Origin: Hydrogenophilales bacterium
GTDB taxonomy: Bacteria > Pseudomonadota > Gammaproteobacteria > Burkholderiales > Thiobacillaceae
NCBI GenBank assembly: GCA_016195805.1
Contig: JACPYT010000015.1
Coordinates: forward strand, 143,449-207,448
Length of the DNA stretch: 64,000 bases
Direction of reading: 5' to 3'
Part shown: positions 26,261-34,700 of the stretch, one piece after another
Layout: every line of letters starts with the position of its first letter
Numbering within the stretch: position 1 is the stretch's first letter
The notes under the pieces: model-generated
Databases searched by the model: none
Told to the model about the DNA's origin: nothing
The model's input: the letters and a program-made list of their open reading frames with translations, nothing else
Made by a program: the position numbers and the translations under genes

Positions 26261-27961
26261 CGGCTGTATGGTCGATGCGTCGATCTGGCCGCCAAACTGG
26301 TCGACCAGCTCACGCACGAATGGATCCGATTCGATGGCCGCCACGGCTTCCGCCTGGCGCGCTTCCTTGATGCGCGTGCGCACCTGCTGTGGGGTCTGCT
26401 CGGCCGCCGCGCCGATCTCGAACGTCACCTGGAGCGTCGCGCCGTACTTGTCGCGCAGCGCGCCCACCAGCTTGTCCTGATAGGTACGATCGAGCAGGTG
26501 TTTATGCGCCTCGCCCACACGCAGCGTCACCGCAGCGCCGGTCTGCGACACCAGTTCGCAATGGTCGGCCAGCATCTTGGCCATGCCGCCGAGGCGCAGT
26601 TCGGCCACCACGGCGAGCCAGTCCCAGGCACCCCGCGGGCTCGGTTCGTTCGCAACCAGCGTGGCAACAGATGGCGGATTCGGCTCCGGCGCAGTTGCCA
26701 GTTCGGCTGGCGCGGCGACGGCACGCGTCGCCACTTCGGGCGCAGGCGCAGGAGACGGGCTGGATGTCGCGGCCGGCGCAGCAGCACGCGGCGGCGGCTC
26801 GGCACGCGCGACGGGCGCGACACGCACCGGCGCAGGGCGGTCCGCATTGGCCGCTCCCGGCGCAAAAGCCAGCATGCGCAACAGCGTCATGCAGAACCCG
26901 GAAAACTCGTCCGGCGCATACGGCAGGTCGCGGCGGCCGTTCAGCGCAATCTGGTAATACAGTTGCACGGTTTCGGCGTCCAGCTGCGCGGCGGCAGCCT
27001 GCATGCGCTCGGCGTCCATGCCGCTTTCCACCCCGCCCGGGGCGTGCAGCAGGAGCGCCAACTGGGTGAGCAGGTTGCCGAGGTCCTGCAGCGCGGCGTC
27101 GAAGGCGATGCCGCGCTCGGCCAGTTGCCTCGCCTGCGCCAGCAGTGCATCGCCATCATGTGCCGCCAGTGCGTCGAGCAGATCGAACAGGTAATCGCGC
27201 CGCACCGTGCCGAGCATGGCCTCGACCGCGGCCGCCTCGACCTTGCCACCGCCATAGGCGATCGCCTGGTCGGTGAGCGACAGCGCATCGCGCATGCTGC
27301 CGGCGGCCGCGCGCGCCAGCAGGTTCAGCGCCGCCGGCTCGCAGGCAACGTTTTCCTGCTCCAGCACCTCGCCCAGGTGCTGCGCCACCAGTGCGGGCGG
27401 CATCGGCTTCAGGTTGAACTGCAGGCAGCGGCTCAGCACCGTCACCGGAATCTTCTGTGGGTCGGTGGTCGCGAGGATGAATTTCACATGCGCCGGCGGC
27501 TCTTCCAGAGTCTTCAGCATGGAGTTGAACGCCGGCTTCGACAGCATGTGCACTTCGTCGATGATGTAGACCTTGTAGCGCCCCACCGTCGGCGCGTATT
27601 GCGCGTTGTCGAGCACCTCGCGCATGTTGTCGACGCCGGTGTTCGACGCCGCATCGAGTTCCAGCAGATCGACGAAGCGGCCGGCATCGATCTGCGTACA
27701 GGCCGAGCACACGCCGCACGGCGTGGCGGTGACGCCGGTCTCGCAGTTGAGACATTTGGCGAGAATGCGTGCCAGCGTGGTCTTGCCGACCCCGCGCGTG
27801 CCGGTCAGCAGATAGGCATGATGCAGACGGCCTTGCGTGAGCGCATTCGACAGCGCCTGGACGACGTGTTCCTGCCCCTTGAGGTCGGCAAACGCGCGCG
27901 GACGCCATTTGCGGGCCAGGGCCACGGCCGGTGAGGAGGATTCGCCGAACAGATCAGTCAT
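26249..27961 (-). CDS. dnaX: DNA polymerase III subunits gamma and tau
   Basis: Clamp-loader ATPase. [20 protein letters not shown] and [20 protein letters not shown] (Walker A, near residue 44) are followed by the zinc ligands [16 protein letters not shown], Walker [12 protein letters not shown] and the sensor 1 region. An Ala/Pro-rich linker spans about 385-440, then tau domain V. At 570 residues it is the tau length; I saw no E. coli-type A6G slippery site. The ATG at 27961 begins [11 protein letters not shown]. The final LVP and stop codon come from element B, so the C-terminus was probably altered by that insertion. Confidence 0.95.
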   Translation of the reverse strand: MTDLFGESSSPAVALARKWRPRAFADLKGQEHVVQALSNALTQGRLHHAYLLTGTRGVGKTTLARILAKCLNCETGVTATPCGVCSACTQIDAGRFVDLLELDAASNTGVDNMREVLDNAQYAPTVGRYKVYIIDEVHMLSKPAFNSMLKTLEEPPAHVKFILATTDPQKIPVTVLSRCLQFNLKPMPPALVAQHLGEVLEQENVACEPAALNLLARAAAGSMRDALSLTDQAIAYGGGKVEAAAVEAMLGTVRRDYLFDLLDALAAHDGDALLAQARQLAERGIAFDAALQDLGNLLTQLALLLHAPGGVESGMDAERMQAAAAQLDAETVQLYYQIALNGRRDLPYAPDEFSGFCMTLLRMLAFAPGAANADRPAPVRVAPVARAEPPPRAAAPAATSSPSPAPAPEVATRAVAAPAELATAPEPNPPSVATLVANEPSPRGAWDWLAVVAELRLGGMAKMLADHCELVSQTGAAVTLRVGEAHKHLLDRTYQDKLVGALRDKYGATLQVTFEIGAAAEQTPQQVRTRIKEARQAEAVAAIESDPFVRELVDQFGGQIDASTIQPLVP

Positions 27962-28020
27962 CGGGTCGATTTTATCAGAGCGGCGGATCACCCTGACCGA
28001 CCTGCCAAGGCATTCAGCGG

Positions 28021-28551
28021 TTAAAAATAATAAGCAAAACGGATTTGCTGGAAATCGATGCCATCGTTGGGCGATTTGAGGTCGGCATTGGACAGATGCT
28101 GGAACCGATAGCCCAGATCGAGCTGGCCCTTGTCACCGAAAACCAGCCCGACACCCAGATGATCGCCGAACTGGAAGGCGCTGCCCAGATCGCGGCCGGC
28201 ATTCACGTGGGTATCGCTGATGAGATGGAAGCCGATGGCACCTTCCACGTAAGGCTTGACGCCGCCGGCCTTGGGCTGGAAGCGGAACACCGGAGCAAAG
28301 CCGACATCCCAGATTCCCTTGCCGCCCGCGTCGGTGCTGTGCCAGTGGCCCACCGACGCTTCCCAGTAGCCGCTCAGGTACCAGTTGCCGTCGGTGAACC
28401 ATTTGCGGTCCCACTGGCGCGTCAGGCTGATCTGGACCATCGTGGTCGAATCATCGCCCCAGCCTCCTTCGACGGCGATGCCGTCGGCGGCCCGGCTGGA
28501 AGAAGCCAGCCCCAAACCTGCAACCAGCAACAGAACGAGGTGTCCCTTCAT
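28021..28551 (-). CDS. pagL: PagL-like lipid A 3-O-deacylase
   Basis: Outer-membrane beta-barrel of the acyloxyacyl hydrolase/PagL family, expected to remove the 3-O acyl chain of lipid A. The signal peptide MKGHLVLLLVAGLGLASSSRA is followed by alternating strands. The C-terminal YRFQHLSNADLKSPNDGID holds the His-x-Ser catalytic pair. The acidic third residue appears as Asp rather than the Glu of Pseudomonas, though alignment by eye is uncertain. The C-terminal Phe suits a barrel. A start at 28563 (MGIEM) is possible. It lies just downstream of the 4.5S RNA gene. Confidence 0.82.
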   Translation of the reverse strand: MKGHLVLLLVAGLGLASSSRAADGIAVEGGWGDDSTTMVQISLTRQWDRKWFTDGNWYLSGYWEASVGHWHSTDAGGKGIWDVGFAPVFRFQPKAGGVKPYVEGAIGFHLISDTHVNAGRDLGSAFQFGDHLGVGLVFGDKGQLDLGYRFQHLSNADLKSPNDGIDFQQIRFAYYF

Positions 28552-28605
28552 CTCGATGCCCATTGAAAAAATAGACAACTGAATTGTAGACAACTGGAAT
28601 GAGGT

Positions 28606-28700
28606 GGCGAGCCAGAACCCCGGCACTGGCATCGGTCGCTGGGGCTGCTTCCTTCCGGACCTGACCCGATTCACAACTTAGCCATGCGGGGAGGCCCGCC
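28606..28700 (-). ncRNA. ffs: Signal recognition particle RNA (4.5S)
   Basis: On the - strand the universally conserved SRP core GGTCAGGTCCGGAAGGAAGC is present, with the GGAA tetraloop. The ends pair as GGCGGGCC with GGCTCGCC, giving a hairpin of about 95 bases, the size of the bacterial 4.5S RNA that binds Ffh. Exact ends are estimated from the pairing. It lies near dnaX, a common location. Confidence 0.93.
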
Positions 28701-28726
28701 ATGTGCATTTTAACCCGGAAGCGCGC

Positions 28727-29803
28727 CTATTCCTCATCCGCCGGGGTGGTCAGCCGGCGTTTATTCACGGCATCGGCCAGCATCCGCAGCAGCGGAATGG
28801 TGTCATCCCAACCAATGCAGGCATCGGTGATCGACTTGGCGTATTCCAGCGGCTGGCCGGCGACCAGATCCTGGCGGCCCGGATTGATATGGCTTTCGAC
28901 CATCGCCCCGATGATGCGCGCATCACCGCCGGCCACCTGCGCCGCGACGTCGGCAGCGACGTCGATCTGGCGCTGGTACTGCTTGCTCGAGTTGGCGTGC
29001 GAGAAATCGATCATCAACTGCTGGCGCAGGCCGGCGGCGGCCAGCTCGCCGCACGCCAACGCGACGCTCGCCGCATCGTAGTTGGGCGCCTTGCCGCCGC
29101 GCAGGATGACGTGGGTATCCTCGTTGCCGGAGGTGCTGAACACGCCGACATGGCCCGACTTGGTGACGGAAATGAAATGGTGACGCGCGGCGGCCGCCTT
29201 GATCGCATCGACCGCAATCCTGAGGCTGCCGTCGGTGCCGTTCTTGAATCCTACCGGGCACGACAGGCCCGAGGCCAGCTGGCGGTGCGACTGCGACTCG
29301 GTAGTGCGGGCGCCGATCGCACCCCAGCTCACCAGGTCGGCGATGTACTGCGGCGAGATCAGGTCGAGGAACTCGGTCGCGCACGGCAGACCGATTTCGT
29401 TGATTTCGAGCAGCAGCTTGCGCGCCAGCCGCAGGCCCTCGTTGATGTCGAAGCTCTCGTCCAGATGCGGATCGTTGATCAGCCCCTTCCAGCCCACGGT
29501 GGTGCGCGGCTTCTCGAAGTACACGCGCATCACGATGACGAGATCGTGCGCAAGCTCGTCGGCCAGCGGCTTCAGCTTGCGCGCATAATCGAGCGCGGCG
29601 GCCGGATCGTGGATCGAACACGGGCCGACGACGACGAACATGCGGTCGTCCGCGCCGCGCAGCACGTCGTGAATGGCGCTGCGTGCATGCGCCACATGCG
29701 CCAGCACGGTTTCGTTGGCGCGCAGCTCGCGCATGACCTGCATCGGGGCAAGCAGTTCGCCGCTTTGCTCGATGCGGGTGTCGTCGGTTCGGGTGGCAGA
29801 CAT
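28727..29803 (-). CDS. aroG: 3-deoxy-7-phosphoheptulonate (DAHP) synthase, class I
   Basis: First enzyme of the shikimate pathway; condenses phosphoenolpyruvate and erythrose 4-phosphate. MFVVVGPCSIHDPAAALDYA, MRVYFEKPRTTVGWKGLIND, IGARTTESQSHRQLASGLS and MIDFSHANSSKQYQRQ are signatures of the AroF/G/H type. The length is 358 residues from the ATG at 29803, preceded by CCGGAG. A leader peptide and intrinsic terminator upstream indicate control by Phe (and perhaps Tyr) supply. The isozyme letter is not proven. Confidence 0.94.
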   Translation of the reverse strand: MSATRTDDTRIEQSGELLAPMQVMRELRANETVLAHVAHARSAIHDVLRGADDRMFVVVGPCSIHDPAAALDYARKLKPLADELAHDLVIVMRVYFEKPRTTVGWKGLINDPHLDESFDINEGLRLARKLLLEINEIGLPCATEFLDLISPQYIADLVSWGAIGARTTESQSHRQLASGLSCPVGFKNGTDGSLRIAVDAIKAAAARHHFISVTKSGHVGVFSTSGNEDTHVILRGGKAPNYDAASVALACGELAAAGLRQQLMIDFSHANSSKQYQRQIDVAADVAAQVAGGDARIIGAMVESHINPGRQDLVAGQPLEYAKSITDACIGWDDTIPLLRMLADAVNKRRLTTPADEE

Positions 29804-29840
29804 GTTCAGGCTCCGGTTTATGTGCTTTGATCGCGGCGGC

Positions 29841-29873
29841 TTAAACAAAAAAACCGCCAGGGGCTGGCGGTTT
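29841..29873 (-). terminator. Attenuator terminator before the DAHP synthase gene
   Basis: On the - strand AAACCGCCAG and CTGGCGGTTT form a 10-bp stem with a 3-base loop, followed by TTTTTTTG. It ends about 40 bases before the aroG start and within the leader, so it can stop transcription before the gene. An upstream GGCGGT (29908-29913) can instead pair with its 5' arm. Confidence 0.85.
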
Positions 29874-29895
29874 CGTCAAGGCGTTGCTGCTCGTC

Positions 29896-29964
29896 TCAGC
29901 GCCTCCCGACCGCCTGTGGCGTGGGATAAAAGCGGCTAAAAAAGAACTTTGCGGCACGAATCAT
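29896..29964 (-). CDS. Phe-rich leader peptide of the DAHP synthase attenuator
   Basis: A 22-codon reading frame starts ATG at 29964: MIRAAK, then FFFSRFYP, then TPQAVGRR and stop. Four Phe and one Tyr codon lie within seven codons. The AGCCGC just after the FFF codons can pair with the later GGCGGT, which can also pair with the terminator arm. The geometry is that of classic pheA-type attenuation. The ribosome-binding site is weak by eye. Confidence 0.78.
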   Translation of the reverse strand: MIRAAKFFFSRFYPTPQAVGRR

Positions 29965-30097
29965 GCATGGCAGTCTACCAAAATCAGGTGGAGTCCGCCA
30001 AGCGCCGTCCAGCCGGCCGGGATCGCCCCGAATCCGGACAGCGCAGCCATGACGTCCGTATCGAGCAGAGGGAGAAAACAATGGGAGAAGTGTGGAA

Positions 30098-33000
30098 ATG
30101 ATGGCGAACGCGACAGACAACCAACACGCCGGTCAGGAATTGCGGCGCGACAAGCGCTTCCAGGTCTCGCAGGCCGCCATCATCACGCAGCCGGGCTACA
30201 CCGAGATCGCCTGCGAGATTCGCGATTTCTGCCAGGGCGGCCTGTTCCTCAAGTTCACCAACCCGGATGCGGCGATCACCGCGCTGGCCAAGCGCGCCGA
30301 CGCGGCGGTGGAAATCGTCTTCACCCCGGTTTCGATCAATACCACCCAGACCTTCCGCGTGCCTGCACAGCTCAAGCGCCTGAGCCCGCTCGGGGTCGGG
30401 GTCGCATTTGCCCGCCAACCGGTCGATGCGCTGCGTGCGCTGCAAAGGCTGCGCATGGCGGGACACCGGCAAAAACTGGCCGCCCTGCCCGCCTCCACCG
30501 CACATCCCCAGTTACGCGAAGCCAGCACCACTCTGCTGAGCGAAACCCTGCTGCAGGTGCACGACCAGATCATGCGCAACCTGGGCGACAAGCTGAGTGC
30601 GGCAGCCGTGCAAGCCTCCGGCATAGCCGAACACAGCGGATTGCTGAGCGCCGTGCACGAATTCGCCAACCACGCGCCGGCGGTGCAGACTCGTTTTGTA
30701 CAGGGCGTGCTCGATGCGCTGAAGCAGGCGCGGCCGGTACAAACGCAGGCCACCCGCGACACCCTGGAGGGCGGACTGGCGCTGGTCGACGAGCTGGACT
30801 TCGAGGACTGGCTCGCCACCTCGAGCGAAGCCAACAAGCTGGAAGAGCAGTTCCGCGAGCAACTCTCGGACATCGAACCGCGCATCGGCCAGCTGTTCGG
30901 CTTTGCCTGCGATCACAGCAACAACCCCTTCGGCCCGGCGGTGATCGGCCATGCCTACCGCGGCGCGCTGCAGGATGTACCCGTGCTGGCCCGTGCACGC
31001 CAGGTCGCCTACGCCACGTTGCGCGACGTGCTGGCCGAGCAGCTGGCGCCGCTGTATGCCGAACTGCTGGCCCTGCTGCCGGTCTCCGAGGCCGAGGTCG
31101 ATCGACATCAACCCGTGTTGAAGCCACAGCCGCAGCACGAAGCCCCGCCGTCAGCCTCTGAAGCCGCCCCCATGCCGGCGACAGCATCCGCCCCCACTGC
31201 GTCGCCGCAACCGGGCACCCTCAGCCGCCTGACCGGCTCGCTGCTGGATTTCTTCCGTGGCCAGCCGGCATCCGCCCCCGCCGCGTCGGCGCCGATGGGC
31301 GCAACGGGAGCCGCTACAGGCAGCGCCATGCCGGGTTACGCCCCGCAAGGCCTGCCGGCTGGCGGTGGCGCGGGTCAACCCATGATGGCAGGTGCACCCA
31401 GCGTGGCGCATTCGCCGGTGCTGCAGCGCCTGGCTGCTGCCGGCGCGCTGCCGCCCACCGTCACCCACGAAATGCAGCGCTCGGTCGACATGTTCGGCGC
31501 GCTGTTCGACACCATGCACGCCGAGAAATCGGTCAGCGAAGGCATGCGGCCGTTCTTCCAGCAACTGGAAACCAGCCTCATCAAGCTGGCGATGTCCGAC
31601 CCGCAGTTTCTGAGCTCGCCCGCCCATCCGGCGCACAAGGTTCTGAACACCCTCGACCGCATCAGCATGGTGGCGGGCGATGACGGCAAAATCACGGACG
31701 CGCGCCTGCTGCGGCTGATGAGCCGCTGGACCGACCGCATCAACGCCGAAGCCGACAAGAATCCGGGCGTGTTCGAAGAAGCGCGCACCCAGCTGGAACG
31801 CGTGGTCAAGCCGCTGCTGAACGAACGCGCCGCGCGCGTGTTCCGCCTGCAGGAAATGTGCGAGGGTCGCCAGAGCGCGGAAGTCTCCAAGCAGCGCATC
31901 CTGCGCGACCTGCTGGCACGGCTGGACGAGCGTGCGGTGCCCAATGCCGTCATCGAACTGCTGAACGGCGGCTGGCGCAACGTGCTGCTGATGGCCGAGA
32001 TGCGCCACGGCATCGACAGCGCGGAAGCGCGCGAGGCCTGGCAGGTGCTGCAGCTGCTGTGCACCTGGCTGGACGCGGATTCCGCCGAGCCGCCCAAGAC
32101 GCCGCAGATCCAGACCCTGCTGCAGCACATCGACCAGGCCCTGACCCATGTGTGCGCCGACAAGTTCGCGCAGGACCGCATCGTCGACCAGCTCGCCGCC
32201 GCGCTGTTCGACGAAGGCAAGTCGAAGCAGCAGCACACGCCGATCGCCGCCCGCCTCGACGACGCCGCCAGCGAACCGCTCTCCGACGTGCAGGACAACC
32301 TGGCCGAACGCCTGCGCGTCGGCGACTGGCTGCAGTTCAAGTCGCTCGACGCCCCGCTCAACCTGATCTGGATCGGCGACCAGCCGCCGGTATACGTGTT
32401 CGCCAATTATCGCGGCATCAAGAAACTCGACCTCAAGCGCCAGGACCTGCTGCAGTCGCTGGAAGACGGCGCGGCGCAATGGACCGAAGACCTGGAGCTG
32501 CCGCTGATGGACCGTTCCTACAGCGCAATGATCCAGAAAATGCAACGCGACCTCTTGTGGCAGGCCTCGCACGACCCCGCCACCGGACTCCCCAACCGCA
32601 AGAGTTTCTTCCGCGCCATCCGCCGCAACTGGCTGCGCAGCCAAGCGGGGGACGGCGGTTACGCCATCGGTGTGATCCAGTTCGACATCAGCCATCCCGC
32701 AGGTGAAGTTGCCGGGGTCGAGATCCGCACCCCCATCCTGCGCGATTATGCGCAGATCATCCCCACGCTGCTGCCGCCCAATGCACTGCTCGCACGGGCG
32801 GGCGAATCCGGCATCGCGTTCTGGATCGAGGCAGCCGGCCAGGCCTCGGCGCAGGCGCAGGCCGAGGCCCTGCTGCACGCAGTGACCGCCCAGGCCCAGG
32901 AAATCAACGGCACCCGCTACCGCGTGCAGGCCGCGGCCGGCCTGGCCTGGACCCGCGACAGCATCAGCCCCGAAGCCTATTACGACAACGCCAACGCCGC

Positions 33001-33829
33001 CTGCGCACGCGCGCGCGAATCCGGCGTGTCCGTCCTGCCCTACAACAGCGAAGCCGAGGACAGCGGCATGCTGGCGCTGGCGGAATGGGCGCACGAACTG
33101 ACCGCCATCCTCGCCAACAACCAGCTCAGCCTCAATTGCCAGCCGGTGGCCGCCGCGGCCGACGCCGCGCGTACCCCGCTGTATTACGAAGTGCTGTTGC
33201 ACCCCACCGCAGAGGGCGAACGCAGCATCGCCACGCGCGACCTCATTGCCGTGGCCGAACGCCTGCAGCGCATCACCGAAATCGACCGCTGGGTGGTGCG
33301 CCACGTCCTGCATTGGATGCGCGCGCACACCGACACGCTCGCGCGGATCGGCGGACTGTCGATCAATCTGTCCGGGCAGTCGGTCACCAACCCGCTGTTC
33401 CTGAAGTACCTGCTGGCCGAACTGGCGCGCGGCGACCTCCCCGGCGACAAGCTGATATTCGAGATCAGCGAAGCCGATGCCGTCGAGGGCCATGCCCAGA
33501 CCCAGCTGTTCATGCGCCAGCTGCAGCGCCACGGCTGCCGCTTCACCCTCGACGAGTTTGGCGCCGGCACCAGTTCCTACACCAGCCTGAAGAGCATGAA
33601 GCTGGATTACCTGAAGCTCGACCGCACCCTGGTGCGCGAAATCGGCACCAGCATGATCGACGAGGCGCTGGTGCGCTCGATTCTTGAAACGGGCAGCTTC
33701 CTCGGGATCAAGACGGTGGCGGGGTTTGTCGAGGATGCGGAGGCGCTGGCGAAGCTGGGGGAGATGGGGGTGGATTGTGTGCAGGGGTATTTGATCGGGG
33801 AGCCGAGGCCGCTGGAGACGCTGGCCTGA
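30098..33829 (+). CDS. PilZ-DUF1631-GGDEF-EAL protein with degenerate catalytic motifs
   Basis: A 1243-residue protein. An N-terminal PilZ-like domain (about 15-120) has RRDKR but DFCQGG in place of DxSxxG. A DUF1631 region spans about 150-820, with a Pro/Ala-rich linker near 350-460. A GGDEF-like domain (from HDPATGLPNRKSFF near 825) has AGESG where GGDEF belongs. An EAL-like domain (about 1005-1243) has YEVLLHP, NLSGQS, FEISEAD, LDEFGAG, LKLDRT and TVAGFVED; the DD pair and the Glu of AEGVE are changed. It is probably a c-di-GMP receptor or scaffold, not an enzyme. Starts at 30092 (GTG) or 30101 are possible. Confidence 0.85.
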   Translation: MMANATDNQHAGQELRRDKRFQVSQAAIITQPGYTEIACEIRDFCQGGLFLKFTNPDAAITALAKRADAAVEIVFTPVSINTTQTFRVPAQLKRLSPLGVGVAFARQPVDALRALQRLRMAGHRQKLAALPASTAHPQLREASTTLLSETLLQVHDQIMRNLGDKLSAAAVQASGIAEHSGLLSAVHEFANHAPAVQTRFVQGVLDALKQARPVQTQATRDTLEGGLALVDELDFEDWLATSSEANKLEEQFREQLSDIEPRIGQLFGFACDHSNNPFGPAVIGHAYRGALQDVPVLARARQVAYATLRDVLAEQLAPLYAELLALLPVSEAEVDRHQPVLKPQPQHEAPPSASEAAPMPATASAPTASPQPGTLSRLTGSLLDFFRGQPASAPAASAPMGATGAATGSAMPGYAPQGLPAGGGAGQPMMAGAPSVAHSPVLQRLAAAGALPPTVTHEMQRSVDMFGALFDTMHAEKSVSEGMRPFFQQLETSLIKLAMSDPQFLSSPAHPAHKVLNTLDRISMVAGDDGKITDARLLRLMSRWTDRINAEADKNPGVFEEARTQLERVVKPLLNERAARVFRLQEMCEGRQSAEVSKQRILRDLLARLDERAVPNAVIELLNGGWRNVLLMAEMRHGIDSAEAREAWQVLQLLCTWLDADSAEPPKTPQIQTLLQHIDQALTHVCADKFAQDRIVDQLAAALFDEGKSKQQHTPIAARLDDAASEPLSDVQDNLAERLRVGDWLQFKSLDAPLNLIWIGDQPPVYVFANYRGIKKLDLKRQDLLQSLEDGAAQWTEDLELPLMDRSYSAMIQKMQRDLLWQASHDPATGLPNRKSFFRAIRRNWLRSQAGDGGYAIGVIQFDISHPAGEVAGVEIRTPILRDYAQIIPTLLPPNALLARAGESGIAFWIEAAGQASAQAQAEALLHAVTAQAQEINGTRYRVQAAAGLAWTRDSISPEAYYDNANAACARARESGVSVLPYNSEAEDSGMLALAEWAHELTAILANNQLSLNCQPVAAAADAARTPLYYEVLLHPTAEGERSIATRDLIAVAERLQRITEIDRWVVRHVLHWMRAHTDTLARIGGLSINLSGQSVTNPLFLKYLLAELARGDLPGDKLIFEISEADAVEGHAQTQLFMRQLQRHGCRFTLDEFGAGTSSYTSLKSMKLDYLKLDRTLVREIGTSMIDEALVRSILETGSFLGIKTVAGFVEDAEALAKLGEMGVDCVQGYLIGEPRPLETLA

Positions 33830-33848
33830 GGCCTTGCCTCAAGCGGCT

Positions 33849-33934
33849 GTCATTGCGAGGCGCGCAGCGGCGAAGCATACGATTCCACATGCACTTTAGT
33901 GCGTAGTGGATCGGAGTCCTTTAGGGCAATCCAG
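33849..33934. repeat. Dispersed repeat split by another repeat
   Basis: GTCATTGCGAGGCGCGCAGC then GGCGAAGC (33849-33876) is the left part of a repeat common in Proteobacteria that normally runs on into AATCCAG. Here AATCCAG resumes at 33928, and double-hairpin copy 3 occupies the gap. Confidence 0.7.
33877..33927. repeat. Double-hairpin repeat, copy 3
   Basis: 51 bp from ATACGAT to AGGGC. Hairpin 1 is ATGCACT-TT-AGTGCGT (33889-33904) and hairpin 2 GTCCT-TT-AGGGC (33916-33927), joined by AGTGGATCGGA. The stems differ from copies 1 and 2 on both sides yet still pair. Insertion into the flanking repeat fixes the element's ends. Confidence 0.8.
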
Positions 33935-33969
33935 TGAATGCTCGCATGCTGCAGTTCGCGTAGCACTCA

Positions 33970-34010
33970 GCTTTCAGCACCGTTCGTGCTGAGCTTGTCG
34001 AAGCACTGTC
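33970..34010. repeat. Short dispersed palindromic repeat
   Basis: CACCGTTCGTGCTGAGCTTG followed by TCGAAGCAC is the inverted form of a short repeat frequent in Proteobacteria, with the core CTTCGACAAGCTCAG. It lies between copy 3 and the large palindrome. Confidence 0.5.
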
Positions 34011-34034
34011 GATAGTAGACGGGATATTCGCAAG

Positions 34035-34640
34035 ACTGCTGACCGTTGGCCGGGGGTAGCCCGGCAGCTAGTCACTTTTCTTGTCTCGCCAAGAAAAGTA
34101 ACCAAAAGAAGGCGACCCCGACAGCCCCGAATTCCCGAAAATCGAGCCCGTCGAACGGGCGGCGAAGAACTCGCCCCGCCTTGCTATTTTTAATTGGTTT
34201 TTTGTGAGCTGGGCTCAAACACCTTCGCCGCTGATCCGCCCGGCAGGCTCGATTTCCGGCGGGACTGTGAGGGGAAAATCAAAACCAGGTCCGTGATGAC
34301 AGGGCGGTTTGAGTAACCCCGAGGACGCAACAGCCCCACTGCGAAGCATTCGATCAGATTTGCAACGGTTGCGCATTGGCAAACTGGTTTTGACTTTTCT
34401 CCCCTTACGGACCCGCCGAAGATCAAGTGCGGCGGGTGGATCAGCGGCAAAGGTGTTTGAGCCCCGCTCACAAAAATAAAATCAGCCCAGCAAAAGCGGG
34501 GCGAGTTCTTTGCCGCCCACCCGACGCGCTTGATCTTCGGGAATTCGGGGATGTCGGGGTGCCCTTCTTTTGGTTCCTTTTCTTGGGCAAGCAAGAAAAG
34601 GGACTTGCCGCCGGGCAACCCCCGGCCAACAGTCAGCAGT
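34035..34640. repeat. 606-bp imperfect palindrome
   Basis: The two arms (about 34035-34289 and 34384-34640) are near-complementary over about 255 bp. The ends read ACTGCTGAC on both strands, then GTTGGCCGGGGG. Later paired blocks include AGAACTCGCCCCGC, GGGCTCAAACACCTT and GCCGCTGATCC. About 95 bp separate the arms. Frames inside it are not supported as genes. With the neighbouring repeats it accounts for the whole 33830-34700 gap. Confidence 0.85.
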
Positions 34641-34700
34641 TAAGCTCATGTAGGGCGCAATAACCAAAGGGCATTGCGCCGCATTTTCAATAAGCCGGCT

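Noticed and set aside
28564..28605. Two copies of TAGACAACTG about 15 bases apart between ffs and the pagL-like gene.
   Set aside because: Only two short copies; no reason to prefer an operator over chance.
29962..29968. A second ATG (29968) giving a 10-codon peptide MHDSCRKVLF upstream of the DAHP synthase gene.
   Set aside because: It ends after one Phe codon and does not overlap the regulatory hairpins; the ATG at 29964 fits attenuation better.
34190..34663. Long open frames on both strands inside the 606-bp palindrome (about 142 and 78 codons).
   Set aside because: They result from the inverted-repeat sequence, mirror each other, have no ribosome-binding site and resemble no protein.
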